Below the pieces are notes generated by a model that ran no database searches, was not told where the DNA came from, and worked only from the letters and a program-made list of their open reading frames with translations. A program made the position numbers and the translations under genes. 64,000 nt of DNA, from contig NC_067296.1 of assembly GCF_020740795.1 (NCBI RefSeq), forward strand, positions 6,177,001-6,241,000. The letters run 5' to 3'. Positions 10,661 through 54,759 of this stretch are shown piece after piece (position 1 is the stretch's first letter; each line of letters opens with the position of its first letter). The stretch comes from Apus apus. Its lineage: Eukaryota; Chordata; Aves; Apodiformes; Apodidae.

Positions 10661-12077
10661 CGGGGCGGCCTGGCCTGGCCTGGCCCCAGCGGGACCCGCC
10701 TCTGCCCTCCAGGGCTTCCCGAGCTGCTCCGGCGGGGGCGGGAGGGCTCCGGGGAGGCCCCGGTTGAGTCACCCCCGGGCGCCGGTTGGGCCTGTGGGGC
10801 CGGGTGTCCGTTGGGGCCTGCTCCCGGGGCCGGGGGGGGTGGGCGCTGCCTGGGGAGGGGGTCCCGGTGGGCGCTGCCCGGGGTGGGGGGGGTCCCGGTG
10901 GGCGCTGCGGGGCTCTTGGAAGCCCGTGGAGCGGCCAGACCCCGCTCGGGGTGTCCTCTCGGGCTTCCAAGAGCCTCAGGGGGAACGTCTTGGGGAGTTT
11001 ATAATCCTTCTAGATGTCCGTTTTTAAACCCAAACCCGTGTCCCAGCGCCGCGGGGGGTGACGTGCTGGGCACCGAGCAGGGTCGGTGAGAAACGGCTGG
11101 AAACAAAATGGGAAAGGAGGGATGCGTTGGAGATTAGAGCACGAGTTTCAATGTGGTTTTTTTGACACAAGTGAAAACTTTGGCTGCTTTTCGTAGTAAC
11201 TCGGTTTTTCTGGCTCTCAGGGCTGGTTGGTGTTTAAATGAAGTGTCTAAATTTAGTTATCGTGGAGTGAGGGGGGTTTTGTCTGCATCAATTCCGTGTC
11301 ATTTTCAGGGTTTACTGTGACGAAGGGCAGTGCAAGAAAAAACTTAAGAGTGGTTGTATGTTTTCAGTGCAGTACAGTGATTTTAAAATATTTTGCTGTC
11401 CTTTTCTTGCTAAGATTATGTAACACAGGGGTTTGGTATTAAAAAAAGGGTTGTAGACTTATTTTTAAAGAATTTTTTGTTTGAGTCAAGGGAAAAAAAA
11501 AGCCTTCCTGAAGTAGGGGCCATATGTTTCACCAGAGCAGTAGTAGTTGACTAGGAGAGGAGCTAAAATAACTTGGATGAGCACCATGTTGTCAGTCTCT
11601 GTGTTAGTTTCCTCCTCTCATGTTTACTGGCTGTGTGACTCACTGGACAACGTGTGCCCTGAAGCTGTTGTGATACATTATCCTCCTGTGTGTGTGTCAT
11701 AAAAGCTGCAATAGCAGGTGTCCAGATGGAATTGCAGCAGAGCAAGCAGGAGCAGCAGCAGGGGTGGGGAGAATGAGGTGGTGAGGGAGAAGAAATGTCC
11801 ACTGTGTGCCTGCACAAGTGGCTGAGCTGCAGAGGTTCAGATCTCTCCTCTCTTCACTGAGACCTTTTCTGTGCTACGAAAAAGCTGGAGCTCAGGGGGT
11901 GACAGTTGTGCTAATGTGGGTGTTGTTGCTGTGTGGTGAGGCAGAGGCAGTGCTCCCTGGGAGTGTGTTCTTGTTATGGGGGCTGTTACGATTTGCTGGG
12001 TTTGGATAGTTACCTTTGTAATGCAAGAGCTTGGCTCTGTCTGCTTTGTACCCATCCTCTGGGTCTTTATATAGAAT

Positions 12078-12998
12078 CTCATGGAATCATAGAATGGTTT
12101 GGGTTGGAAGGGACCATCTAGTTCCAACCCCCCTGCATGGGCAGGGACAATTCCCACTAGACCAGGTTGCTCAGAGTCCCATCCAACCTGCCCTTGAAAA
12201 TACACAGCAATAAAAACCCTCCTGAGCTTTTTTCTTGGCTGAGCAGTCCCAGCCCTCTCAGCCTTTCCTCCTAGGAGAGATGCTCCAGCCCCTTCATCAT
12301 CTTAGCAGAGTCTCCAGCATGTCAGTCTTTATAGCAGGGAGGCCAGTGCTGGACACAGCATTCCAGCTGTAGCCTCCACAGTGCTGAACAGAGAGAAGGA
12401 TCAGCTCCATCAACCCACAGTCCAGGATACCATCAGTCCCTGTGGCACAGGGACACACTGGCTTATGCTTGTCATTGTGTCAACCAGGAACCCTTGGCCC
12501 TTTCTGCAAGGCTCTGCTGGCACGTGGGCTCGTGCCTCCCCAGGGACAGGGCTTTGCACTTCCCTTTGTTGTGGTTAAAGAGGTTTCTTCAGCCCTTTCT
12601 CCAGCCTGTTGAGGTCCCTCTGGATGGCAGCATGACCCTCTGTGCATCAGCCACTGCTTGCTGTTTGATGTCATCAGCAAACTTACTGAAAGTACACCCT
12701 GCCACATCAGCCAGTTCATTAATGAAATGTTATATCTGGGCCTGGACACAGTGTTGGACCCCAAGGTATACCACTAGTTACTGACCAAGGTCACTGACCT
12801 CCTTGGTCAGTAACTAGTGCCACTGGTCTGGCCCTCTGGGCTCAGCCTTTTTGCTGCTTTACAGTCCCCCTCACTGTTTGAAGCCTTCCCTATAAGGGTC
12901 TTGTGGCAGTCAGCATCAAAATCCTCACTGGCAGAAGATACCTGCTGCCCTCTCCATGTCTACCAAACCAGTCTCATGGTAGAATGTTGTCAGGTGTG
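12078..12998 (-). mobile_element. CR1 LINE fragment, antisense, in OSER1 intron 1
   Basis: The left end reads ATCATAGAATGGTTTGGG and runs into TTGGAAGGGACCATCTAGTTCCAACCC-type sequence. This is the reverse complement of the CR1 3' end. Further right follow degraded reverse-transcriptase segments (GGTCCCTCTGGATGGCA, ATCAGCAAACTTACTGA). The similarity fades near 13000. Several internal gaps and many mismatches make this an old, dead 5'-truncated copy. It holds a perfect 19-bp inverted repeat listed separately. Confidence 0.88.
12772..12819. repeat. Perfect 19-bp inverted repeat with 10-base loop inside CR1
   Basis: CACTAGTTACTGACCAAGG at 12772-12790 is followed by a 10-base spacer and its exact reverse complement at 12801-12819. 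The left arm matches the normal CR1 sequence at this place better than the right arm does. This suggests that the right arm was copied in, for example by template switching. Confidence 0.9.
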
Positions 12999-13830
12999 AC
13001 AACTTCATCATTAAAAATAAATGTTCTCATCACAACCCATACAGTGTGGCCAGAGGCTCTGTCAGAAATGGTGCCCACCCCAGATATCCCTGTTTTTTCA
13101 GAATGAGTCAGCTCAGAAGCATTAAACCAAGCCAGGTAAACTTCCATACTGGTGGTGTGAGGCAGGACTGGGACTTGCTGCTCAGCAAAATTAAACCTGA
13201 GCTGAGGAAACAAACCTTTATCAAGTATTTTGCTGGTGCAGAACTGGACAGTACTGAGGAACATAACATTTAGAAAGATTTGAGATTCCTTTGTAGCTAA
13301 AGTAAATTATAGCCAGGGTAGATTTTAAATAAATATATGAGCCAGTTTTTATCAATCCCTTTTTTATTTAAAATGAGGCTTATTGTTTACTGATTGTACT
13401 GGTGTTTGCATTTGTACTTGTGTAAGACCTTCTGATACAAAAAACCTGTTAGTAGCTGTTTGCAATCAACACATGTTCTGATAGGAGCATGTTATTCTTG
13501 CTGGGATCTAGATAGACACAGGATCAAAAAATGCTGTTTAGCTTATAACTTTATTTTGGTTTAGAAAAACTGTTGATTCAGTTTTTTTAAAAATTTGTAT
13601 CAAGTCCAAAGTTAAAAACAGTGATTGTAGAAAGTCAACTGTTTCTTGGTCTTCACCCCTCCTGGAGTTACTCTGGTAACACTCTGAGACAAAGAGGAGA
13701 GTCTGTGTAAATCACAACAGGTGTGCCAGATGCTACTGACACCAAATTTTACTTTCAATTGCTAATTGACCCCTGTAGTCGTGCAAGATACTGATTGTTC
13801 CATTCTTGAGTATGGTAAAGGTTGTTCTGA

Positions 13831-17409
<3,579 letters not shown>

Positions 17410-17535
17410 CAGCAAAGAGCACTAAGACCAGAAGGGTGGGTGGTTTAAATCTGCCCTCTTAGCACACTCATGTGAGATGCAACCCACTCCCTGCTCACTG
17501 TGCTTGCAATAAAAACACTTCTTAGCATCTTAGCT
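17410..17535 (+). terminator. OSER1: OSER1 3' UTR and poly(A) signal
   Basis: A canonical AATAAA lies at 17508-17513, about 100 nt after the stop, followed by a T/GT-rich stretch (TTTGTTATTT near 17539). This gives a very short 3' UTR. Longer forms using later signals cannot be excluded. Confidence 0.6.
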
Positions 17536-17539
17536 AATG

Positions 17540-20420
17540 TTTGTTATTTAAGCTGGACAAACAGGCTAGCTCAAGCTTTACAGTTTAAGCTTGAAATAGA
17601 TAATGAAGTAAACACTGTGAATGTGTTTAGAGGGTACCTGCCTTTACAGAAGTGACCCAACATTTGGGGAAATTCTACATTGTTTTCAAAGTCCTGTTTT
17701 GATTTGTTTAGAGGGAAATTTCTAGATTGCTTGGTAATTAGAGCTCTTACTGTGAGAAACTTGGTGTAACTCGGCTGCTTTGAAATTGCATTCACCTCAG
17801 GTTGTAACCCTTATGTTTTGGGCTCTTGTGCCTGTGATTCTATTTCATAAAGGAGTGTGACCATCTCCTGTCTCCCCCTTACTACTGTCACTACTCTGAG
17901 CAAAACCAGGAGACACAGTCACCTTGGGTAGGAGGCATTGTTATTTGTGTGTGCCTGAAGAGGCTTTATTTCTGATGGGCTGAACAGACATCCTCCTGCC
18001 CTGACTTTGTTTATATGGTCAGATGTTATTGGGTTAACACAACATTTGCATGTTGGGCTGCCTGGTGAGGAAAGAAACTTGGAGAATGAAAGAAAGATTG
18101 TTTGCAGAGGTTATCCTGATCTCTGTAGTGCTGGAAAATGTAAAGCAAGGGTAACTTTGACTGTCCAACAGGCCTTAGAGACTTCTCTGCAGCAGCAGAG
18201 TAGGGAAATCTTTCCCTTCCAGTCTTTCTGATGAGCCATTGTCACTTAAATGCCTTGTCCAGGTCCAAGATGCTGGTGGAGTCTTGTGCTCTTCCTGAAA
18301 TTTACTTCTCCAGAAACAACCACTTTGCCATACTTTGTGCATCAACGCAATCTGTTGTTTATAAACATATGTATAGCAAAGGAGAACCCCACCAAAGAAT
18401 AAGATTGGTTGAAGGAGAGTTGTGTGAAATTTGTCTTTACAATTTGCAGTACCTGCACTTTTCTGGCCTGTAAGGTCTGGAGAAAAAATGGAGACAAATG
18501 TTTCTCTGCAAAATTCTTTGGTGTTAACCCTGGGCTTTTTTGTCATTTCTCTGGCAGTACAGACTATCTTAGAACTAAGTGGCCCTGCAAATGAACCTGC
18601 TTGGCCAGTTGTGAAGTGTCATCTACCCCTTGCAGAATGTACTTGGGTCCCTCATCACTTTTCCATTTCCCTGCTCTTAACAAGCTGTATTTTTGTGTTC
18701 TGAATTCAAGGCGTTTGGTGACTCTTGTCTGCAATACTGGGCAGACTGACCTTAGTTTTCAAGTTATTATTCTTTACAGTTCCCAAGTGGTTGCAGGGAG
18801 CAGCCACAGCACTGTTGTGGGGCTGAGAACACCTTCCAAGCCCACACTGCTTTTAACCAGTCGTTTCATTAGTTACCACAGACCTGTAACCTGCAGGGTT
18901 TGGGATTGCAACGTGAAGTGGTCGGTAGGTAATGTCAAAAAAAAAAGTAGAAAGATGTGAGCTGGTGCAGACTGGGAAGGGAGGCCAGCGGTGCTGGGCC
19001 ACTAGAGGTCACCCCCAGGCTGCGGGTTGGCTGAGTGCAGCGGCTCTTCTGGCCTGCTCAGCCTTCAGAGGAGAATGTGACTTTTTCTGCCAATAGGAAG
19101 AAATCTGACCAGCCCTGGGACCTGCCTTAGTGCACACGCAGTGCTGGTGCATTCTGAAGTTTGGTTGTGTGGTCAAGAGGAGCTCTGCACATGCCAGCAT
19201 TCCCCTAAGTTATTAACACTTAAATGAAGTGTGTTATCAGTTCACAACTGTGCTATGCAATTAGGAAGAGTTGCTAAGTAAATAATTACGTTGTCCTGAA
19301 CTTGGCATCCTCATAGAGCAGTTACAACACATTTGGGCTGGTAAATGCTGGAACACTGTGACATAGAAGATCATGGGCAGCTGCAACTGCTGCCTTAACA
19401 CTTTCCCTTCTGTTACTACAGGGCATTTTAAGATGCTTTGGAATACTGAGAAACCACAAAACCAAAACCTTCTGGTTATGCTTTGAGGAAATGTTCATCT
19501 CCAACCCTTAATTTTGCAGAAAGAACTTCACTTGGTCATGCTTTCAATCTAAAAGCTTAGCCTTAAAAGAAAAAAAATCAAGTCCAACTTGAGCCTAATT
19601 CAAAATCTGACTTTTTTTTTTTTGTGAAGAAAACTTTGGAGGATAAGTTCTGCCAAGCAGCATTTTTTAATTGTCTCAGAGTCCCCTACCAAAGTGCCCA
19701 TTCCTTCCTGTGGCTGAATAAAAGTGTAACCTTTTGCACTTTGCAGCTGGTCCTTCTCACCTGTGCCTGCAGGTATTTGGTAACTGGGTTGCTGTGTGTA
19801 CATACTTAGCTTTTGCAGTTACATAGTCTACATTTTTTTCTTAGCTGCCTCTTTTGTAGAAGCACTGATGTAGAGGCTGTCCAAGTTGTAAAGCTGTGTC
19901 GTGCAAGTCTGGAGCTCGTCGTTGTCTGTGGCAGCTTTGCTCCAGAGCTTGGTGTGGGTCTCAGGAGCTCATCCCCAAGGGCAGAGCACAGCCTGCTGGC
20001 AGTATGGTCTCACCCCACAGCTCTTGCATCTTCTCAGCAGCTTGTGGTCAGTGAGGGGAAGGTCATCTCTTCATGGTCTTGCTGTGACGTGTCTTCAGGA
20101 GATGGAAGAAGGGAGGATTTGGATTAGCCTGTTACCTGGTGTTTCATTCCTTGTCCTTTCTGCTATCTGATGACATGGATTCTGTTTAGCAAGGTGGGCT
20201 GCCACTATTGATGTGTCTGCAACTGTCCCAAGGGTAGGGTCTCATCACCTTTCTCTTCTGAACAGACTAAATTTGCTGCCAGCTGTTAGGGGATTTTGGT
20301 AAGTTTGTTGTTTGGCAGAGGACAAATGACAGTTCGAGGCTAATTATTTATTTTTTTTCCCCCACTACCCTAAAGAAGCCCTGGAAATTCCCTTCAGAAG
20401 CTGCGGGCAGGGAGGGGAGT
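17540..20420. other. Intergenic stretch between OSER1 and JPH2
   Basis: I find no exon, known repeat or RNA gene here. The sequence is of average GC with short poly(A/T) runs (18937-18946, 19612-19623). It rises sharply in GC and CpG after about 20420, into the JPH2 promoter. Confidence 0.5.
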
Positions 20421-20429
20421 TCAGGTGCC

Positions 20430-49381
<28,952 letters not shown>

Positions 49382-49397
49382 TGGCCCCTCGGACAAG
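49382..49397 (+). other. JPH2: JPH2 3' UTR stub with splice donor 16 nt after the stop
   Basis: After TGA the exon runs TGGCCCCTCGGACAAG and meets a near-perfect donor, AAG|GTAAGA, at 49397/49398. Mammalian JPH genes also have an intron just after the stop. The short distance (under 50 nt) should spare the transcript from nonsense-mediated decay. Confidence 0.7.
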
Positions 49398-50442
49398 GTA
49401 AGATGGACATTTATATTTTATCCTCAATTTGTAGACTTCACTGTGGGCAGTTTAGTGTTGGCTGGCTTTAGAGCAAGCACAAATCATTCACTGATGTGGA
49501 TGTCCTGGTGAGGGAACTTCATGGGCACTTACTCAATAGATGCAATTGCCTTGCATTGAGCATTGAGATTCTCAGTTCCCCCTTGTCTGTTCCACGAGTA
49601 TTTGTGGAATAATTTCAGTTCTCAAGTCATTCTGTAAATTTCCTCAAACTTAAAAAACATAAATTTATTGATCAGATACAATCCCACAGTATAGTTTTGC
49701 TTTCCCAGTCAAATGGATGTGATTTGTGGGGACTTTCAGTGCAAGAATGTGTGATGTTAAGTTTGAAATTTGTTTTCTGCAATAAAAACTTGCAATTTGC
49801 TGTTCTGTGGCTACTGCTGTCAGGTAACTTGTGCATTGCAGTATTTCTTAGCACTCAGCCCAGCAAGAGGCAGGAACAGAAAGAGAATGCGAAACTGAAA
49901 TTTGCAGCTCTAGCTGCACCTGTGCCAGTTCTGCTGCTGTTGTTATGTAGCTGTGTTACTGAAGGTGAATATGAGCTGGGATGTGTATCTGACTAAGGTT
50001 AAATTGGAGCTCCCTCAGGTCTTCTGCTTGAATTAGGATGAGGGTTTGCATTTGGATGTGGTGGCAATAAAATCTTGTGAGGTTTCTTGTGCCTGTGGGG
50101 TTCCTGCACACAGGAATGTGTCATGGGTTTGGGCAAGATTTCTGTTGCCTTGGGCTCAAATATTGAAAAAAAAAAACAACAACCCATCCAGGCTGAAACT
50201 GACCCTTGGGCCTCACGTGAGCATGATGTGAGAGGCTCCTCCTGCCAAGCCCCTGTGAGGGTGTTGGGCTGCCTTCCTGGGGCCTCCTGGGGAATAAAAC
50301 TGCCCTGCTGGGCACTGCTGTCTGTTGTGTCCTTAGTCCCTGCTCAGCCTGGCAGGTGAAAGCCTTGCAGACAGCCACGGTTATGTGTCGGTCGTGTGTT
50401 TTGCTCCCCCTTGACTCTCCCATTCATCTCTGTCTGGGACAG

Positions 50443-52000
50443 GCATTGCTGCTGATGGAGACCACAGACCTTGGCAGAGATTAAATCTCAGCCACCTGGA
50501 AACACCTAAGAGGAGGACTGGAGATCCCAAGGTTGCACTGCAAACATGAATCTTAAACAAAAGCGCCTGAAGATCAGTTCAGTCTGTTTGCTCCCAGGCT
50601 GTGGCTGGCCTCTGCAATCTACCAAGGAAAAGCCAGGGTTTCTGCAATTCAGCCTCCTTCTCCTCTTTGTATAAAATAGCAGTTGCCTTAATTTGTTCTC
50701 ACCAAAGCCATCAACTGTCCTGTCATGCCAGGGATGAGGGATTTATTTGTAGCTGTAGGAAAATGAGTGAGAAGGTCTCATCCATGCACACTGATGTGTT
50801 TCGTAACTCCCTTGGGTGACTCAGTGTCAGAGATTTCCCAAAGAATATCATGCATGGCATGGAGATGAAGCAATACTCAGCAACCAGAATGACTCATGAG
50901 AGCCACGCCATGGCTAGGGGTGGACAACATCACCCTCCATGCTTGGAAGTCATCCAAAGGGACAAACAAAAAGTCTTTCCTTTCCTTGCCACCTGGAGTC
51001 GTTTTCCACAGACGGAGGACTGAGAGGGGGAGCAAGTTGGAACTGGGATTGTTGAAGTGTAACCAGAGTCCTGCCCACGCCTGCTGATGGGGCTGTGGGG
51101 TAGGGTGTGAGGGACTGGCTGGTCTGAGGCTGTTCAGGTGTGCAGGGGATGCTGCGGGTGGAAATGGTGCCCGTTTTGGGACCAGATGCCATCCAGCCAC
51201 CGTCATGCCACCAGCAATGCTCTACATGGAAGCATCTTGCAGTGGGAGACTTCCCACTGTAACGGGAAAGGAAACAGATGTCTTGAATTTATCCCTTTAC
51301 CACACCCCACCCCCCCTTTTTTTTTTTTTCCTTTTCTGTGAAAATGGTGTGTTAGGATGAAAAGGAGGTACTTACTGAGAAATACCCCTGTACGCCCACG
51401 GGTTCCTGCCCCTTGGCATGCTGGGCTATAGGGGGGCTCCTGGGCTTCCTCCCTGCAACAGAGACTTTTCAGCCAGAGGATTCAGGGTGGCTGTCATGGG
51501 AGAGGTTATGTTATTCCCAAAAGGAAAAAGGTGCAGAGAGCTAAGTGACTCAAGTGCATTGGAGCGTTAGGCTCAAAAATACACAGTAGCCAGTCTTTGA
51601 GCAGTGGTAGAGTACAGAGGGGCAATTCTAGCTGTTGTTCTTGTGTGTGAGGTTTAGTGGCTTGGGTGATTTGCACCAAATGTTCCCAAAGCTGAAACAG
51701 AGAGTGACTTTTGGAAGGAGATGTTTCCATCGTGATCTGCTCTGATCCTTAGCAGTGTGAGCTTAGAAAGTTGGCACAGATGAAGTTACAGTTTAGTGTG
51801 AGGCTGAGTGCTTGGACGTTTCTTCCTTCTTTTGAGAGCAATATGTATTTTCTATCCCTTTTTAAGATACCGGAATTGTTATTTATAGTCGGTTGTGCAC
51901 CTCTGTGTATTCTGAAGTCCCACAGCACAGGACTGGGTGGGAAAACCTGAGGGACTGGAAAGAATGTGGAAATTATGGTTAAGGAGAAAAACGAATGCCC
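50443..52000 (+). other. JPH2: Candidate JPH2 noncoding last exon (end unknown)
   Basis: A convincing acceptor, a pyrimidine tract (CCCCCTTGACTCTCCCATTC) followed by ATCTCTGTCTGGGACAG, ends at 50442. It could join to the donor at 49398. The true 3' end may lie much further right, since mammalian JPH2 has a long 3' UTR. AATAAA hexamers before it (49781-49786, 50066-50071, 50293-50298) could end an unspliced form. The end coordinate given is arbitrary. Confidence 0.35.
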
Positions 52001-52339
52001 AGTCTGCTCCAAAGGTCAATCTGAAAGGATTTCAGAAACAGAGTGGCAGACAGGCAGAGGTTTACACTGACTGGAGACACAGGGCAAAACCTGCCTAATT
52101 TATCTGCTCTAATTATGGCACAAGAGAGTGAGAATAAGTAAGTACTTTTCTTTGTGAACCAAGTTTATTTTTTAACCTTATTCAGCTCAGGAATGTTGCC
52201 ACAGTAGCAAATATGTGGTGTTAACTGTGGGAGAAGTGAATGTGATCCCTTCCTAAAAGCCATGTGGCTGTACCAGTCCTGAGAAAGCTGTGCAGCATCA
52301 TCTACAAATCCACAGAGCATAGTTTAGTTGCAGTTTGCT

Positions 52340-52380
52340 TCTTTCTTTTTTTTTTTCTTTCTTTTTTTTTTTTTTTTTCC
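52340..52380. repeat. Poly(T)/(CTTT) tract
   Basis: About 40 bases are almost all T with scattered C, a simple repeat on the plus strand. No adjoining transposon is recognisable. Confidence 0.8.
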
Positions 52381-52704
52381 TTTTCTTAAGTGTAAATGTA
52401 TTGCAAACCCCAGGCTCTGTGCCTTTGACAATTTATCTCTCTTTGCTGGCACTCACTTGCCAGCTCTGCAGTTCTGTTATCCCAGCTGCTTTTATTAACC
52501 ACAGAGACAATTTCCATTGAGAGACCTGAGGGGCTTTTATTTACCACTAAGCACAAAAATGGAGCTTTTTTTCAACAGTGCTAAGATAATCTGCCCCCCT
52601 CCCTCCCCCATTTTTTTATGCATGTGATGTGCACTCAGTAATGTGCTTTTCTCTTAGTAACCTTCTGAGAAAAGTAGGTAGATTTGCTTTTATGTGACAC
52701 ATAA

Positions 52705-52737
52705 ATATATCCATATTGCACTGAGATATGGATATAT
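52705..52737. repeat. AT-rich 12-bp inverted repeat next to a (TA)n run
   Basis: ATATATCCATAT at 52705-52716 and its exact reverse complement at 52726-52737 flank TGCACTGAG. A (TA)n run follows to 52755. Slippage in AT-rich DNA could explain it. Confidence 0.7.
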
Positions 52738-53660
52738 ATACATATATATATATAGCCCCTTAGGGATTTCGTTTCCTTAGATGCAAAATAACAGATTTAC
52801 CTCAAACTGCATGCTTTCAAAACTGACTAGGATATTGTGTTGTACTTTTCAGGTCTTACAAAGATGCAGATACATTTCACTCTTCACACAAAAATACCTA
52901 CATCACAGATTTTGCAAGCTGTTTACTACAATCTCTGTACTACTGTCCGGAGTTTTCTGTCGGTTGTTCTGCTGGATTACGTGCAATAATAAACAGTTAT
53001 CTGCTCACTGTATCCATGTGGATCATTGCAGGGCAATCTCCAGGCTTCTTTCCAGGCTTAAAGGGGAGAGTTCAACACAGAGTGCAGAATTTGATGGGTG
53101 GCATCTGGGTGTTTTTTAGCTTTTTCCTCAAGATCTATTTCAGAATCTTTCAATTTTTTTGTTGTTGTTGATGGGGGGTACTCTGCAAAGAGAATTGCTT
53201 TAAATTATGCTTTTTGAAAGTTTGGTGCCAGATGTTTGAGGACAGCTCCAGCTCTCTGAGCAAGCTTTGTGCTATCATCATGCTGTCCTCTGCCAGAGGT
53301 TGCACAGGGCAGGAGGAAAGGTGGCTCACTGGCCCCACACCTGTGCAGGCAATGCAGGTGACCCCTGAACAGGTCCTTCTGCTGCCTCCTGACCTGGTGC
53401 TGCTGCCAAGTTTTTTCCAAGCTATGTGTTGCTCTCTGCTCCCCTGGTGCCGCCATCCTCCTCGGTTTGGAGAGGAGTGATTCTCCTCTGCTCATGGCTG
53501 TTCTCCCACTCAGCCTCTTGAGATGGCCTAAGTGAGAGGAAAGCCAGGGGTGAGGGACAGGGAAATGGCAGCTGGGGAATAGTGTGTTCCAGGGGAGGAT
53601 GGGAGAGCAGAGCCCAGTGACAGCCAGAGGCAGTGGGGTCCAGGGGCCCGAGGAATCCAG

Positions 53661-54558
53661 AGTAGCCAAAATCTTCAATCCCTTTTCTATTTCTGGAGTG
53701 TCTCACATGAGCAAAGCCAGGCTGTGCAGAGGGGCTGGGGGGACCCAGGCTCAGCCTCCACAGGCATCAGGGGCTGTCCCAGCTTCTGCAGGACACAAGA
53801 GGTCTCATGATGGAAGATTTCATGCTCTGCTGACAACTCATGGAGCTGAGTTTGGTGAAATGATGGCTTTACTCTTCTCTGGGCTTGTTTTACTTCTGGT
53901 ATGGGAGGAACCAGCAGCATCTCATTCCTCCAGTCTCTGGAAGGAGGCAGGGGGCAGAGGGGTAACCAGAGCCCTTTGCACCTCATAAATCTCAGGCTGA
54001 TGAATGGAGCAGATCTTTGGCTCGTGTGGCAGAGGCAGCAGTGAGGGAGGTAGGTCAGCTGCTAAAGCAATGACGTGTTGCTTCAAAAATATGAACAAAG
54101 AACAAAAAGCCTGCCCCTTCCCCAGGATAGGGGGAACAACACTGGGCCTCTGCTGGTTTCAGGGGCAATGTCCCCCACAGTGCCCTGGCTGAGTGTCCTG
54201 AGTGCAGACAGAGGGGTGAGAAGCAGGATAAACGCACTGGCCTGATCCTGTGACTGAAGAGCAGCAGCCTCAGCTTCCACTGGTGGGAGGGAAGGTGCAA
54301 CCTGAGCCCTGGTGTCCTTTGAGAGTGACCTGCACAGGCGTCCCAGGGATGGTTGTGCTGCCTTTCACCATCCTTGTGGGGCATCGAGGGTCGTGGGAGC
54401 AACCCCCTATCTTGGCCTTTGTGTCAGTGAGAGAGGAAGGGCCAGAGCTGGGGTGAAGGTAGCCCTGGCAGTGATTAGGCGCTGGGAAGCACAGAGAGGT
54501 TGCTGTGCTCCTTTGAAACACTCCAGAAATAAAAACGGGATTGAAGATTTTGGCTACT
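53661..54558. repeat. Inverted pair of an unknown 45-bp-core repeat
   Basis: The 45 bases at 53661-53705 (starting AGTAGCCAAAATCTTCAATC) recur in reverse complement at 54514-54558 with 42 of 45 matches. Weaker similarity continues some 15 bases on either side. The arms lie about 810 bases apart. The family is not one I recognise and no terminal repeats or coding domain are seen. Confidence 0.75.
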
Positions 54559-54616
54559 TTGGTTTCCTTGGGTTCCCGAGGACTGGGAAGCACAGAGGGG
54601 TTACTGTGCTCCTTTG
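54482..54616. repeat. Pair of 34-bp direct repeats flanking the right arm
   Basis: Bases 54482-54515 and 54583-54616 agree at 32 of 34 positions (both begin CTGGGAAGCACAGAG and end GTGCTCCTTTG). Between them lie 67 bases holding the right arm of the inverted pair. The left arm lacks such flanks. Confidence 0.8.
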
Positions 54617-54759
54617 TGGCCCAGGACAGAGGCACAAGGCTGGCTCCACACCACCTCCAGCACTCCTGGACTCTTCCTGGAGGAAGCCAAAACAATTCTT
54701 GGGATGCATGAGGGAATAGCCACTGTTTTCAACTCCAGTGAAACATTTTCCCATGCCCT

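Noticed and set aside
9780-11027. Proline-rich frames (213 and 244 codons) on plus
   Set aside because: Complement of the same repeat plus CpG island; no start context and no homology.
12381-13273. Several 60-96-codon frames around the first CR1 copy
   Set aside because: They are fragments of degraded CR1 or its complement, not host genes.
53584-54719. Frames on both strands sharing VAKIFNP and ISGV strings
   Set aside because: The likeness comes from the inverted 45-base repeat read in opposite directions, not from a gene family.
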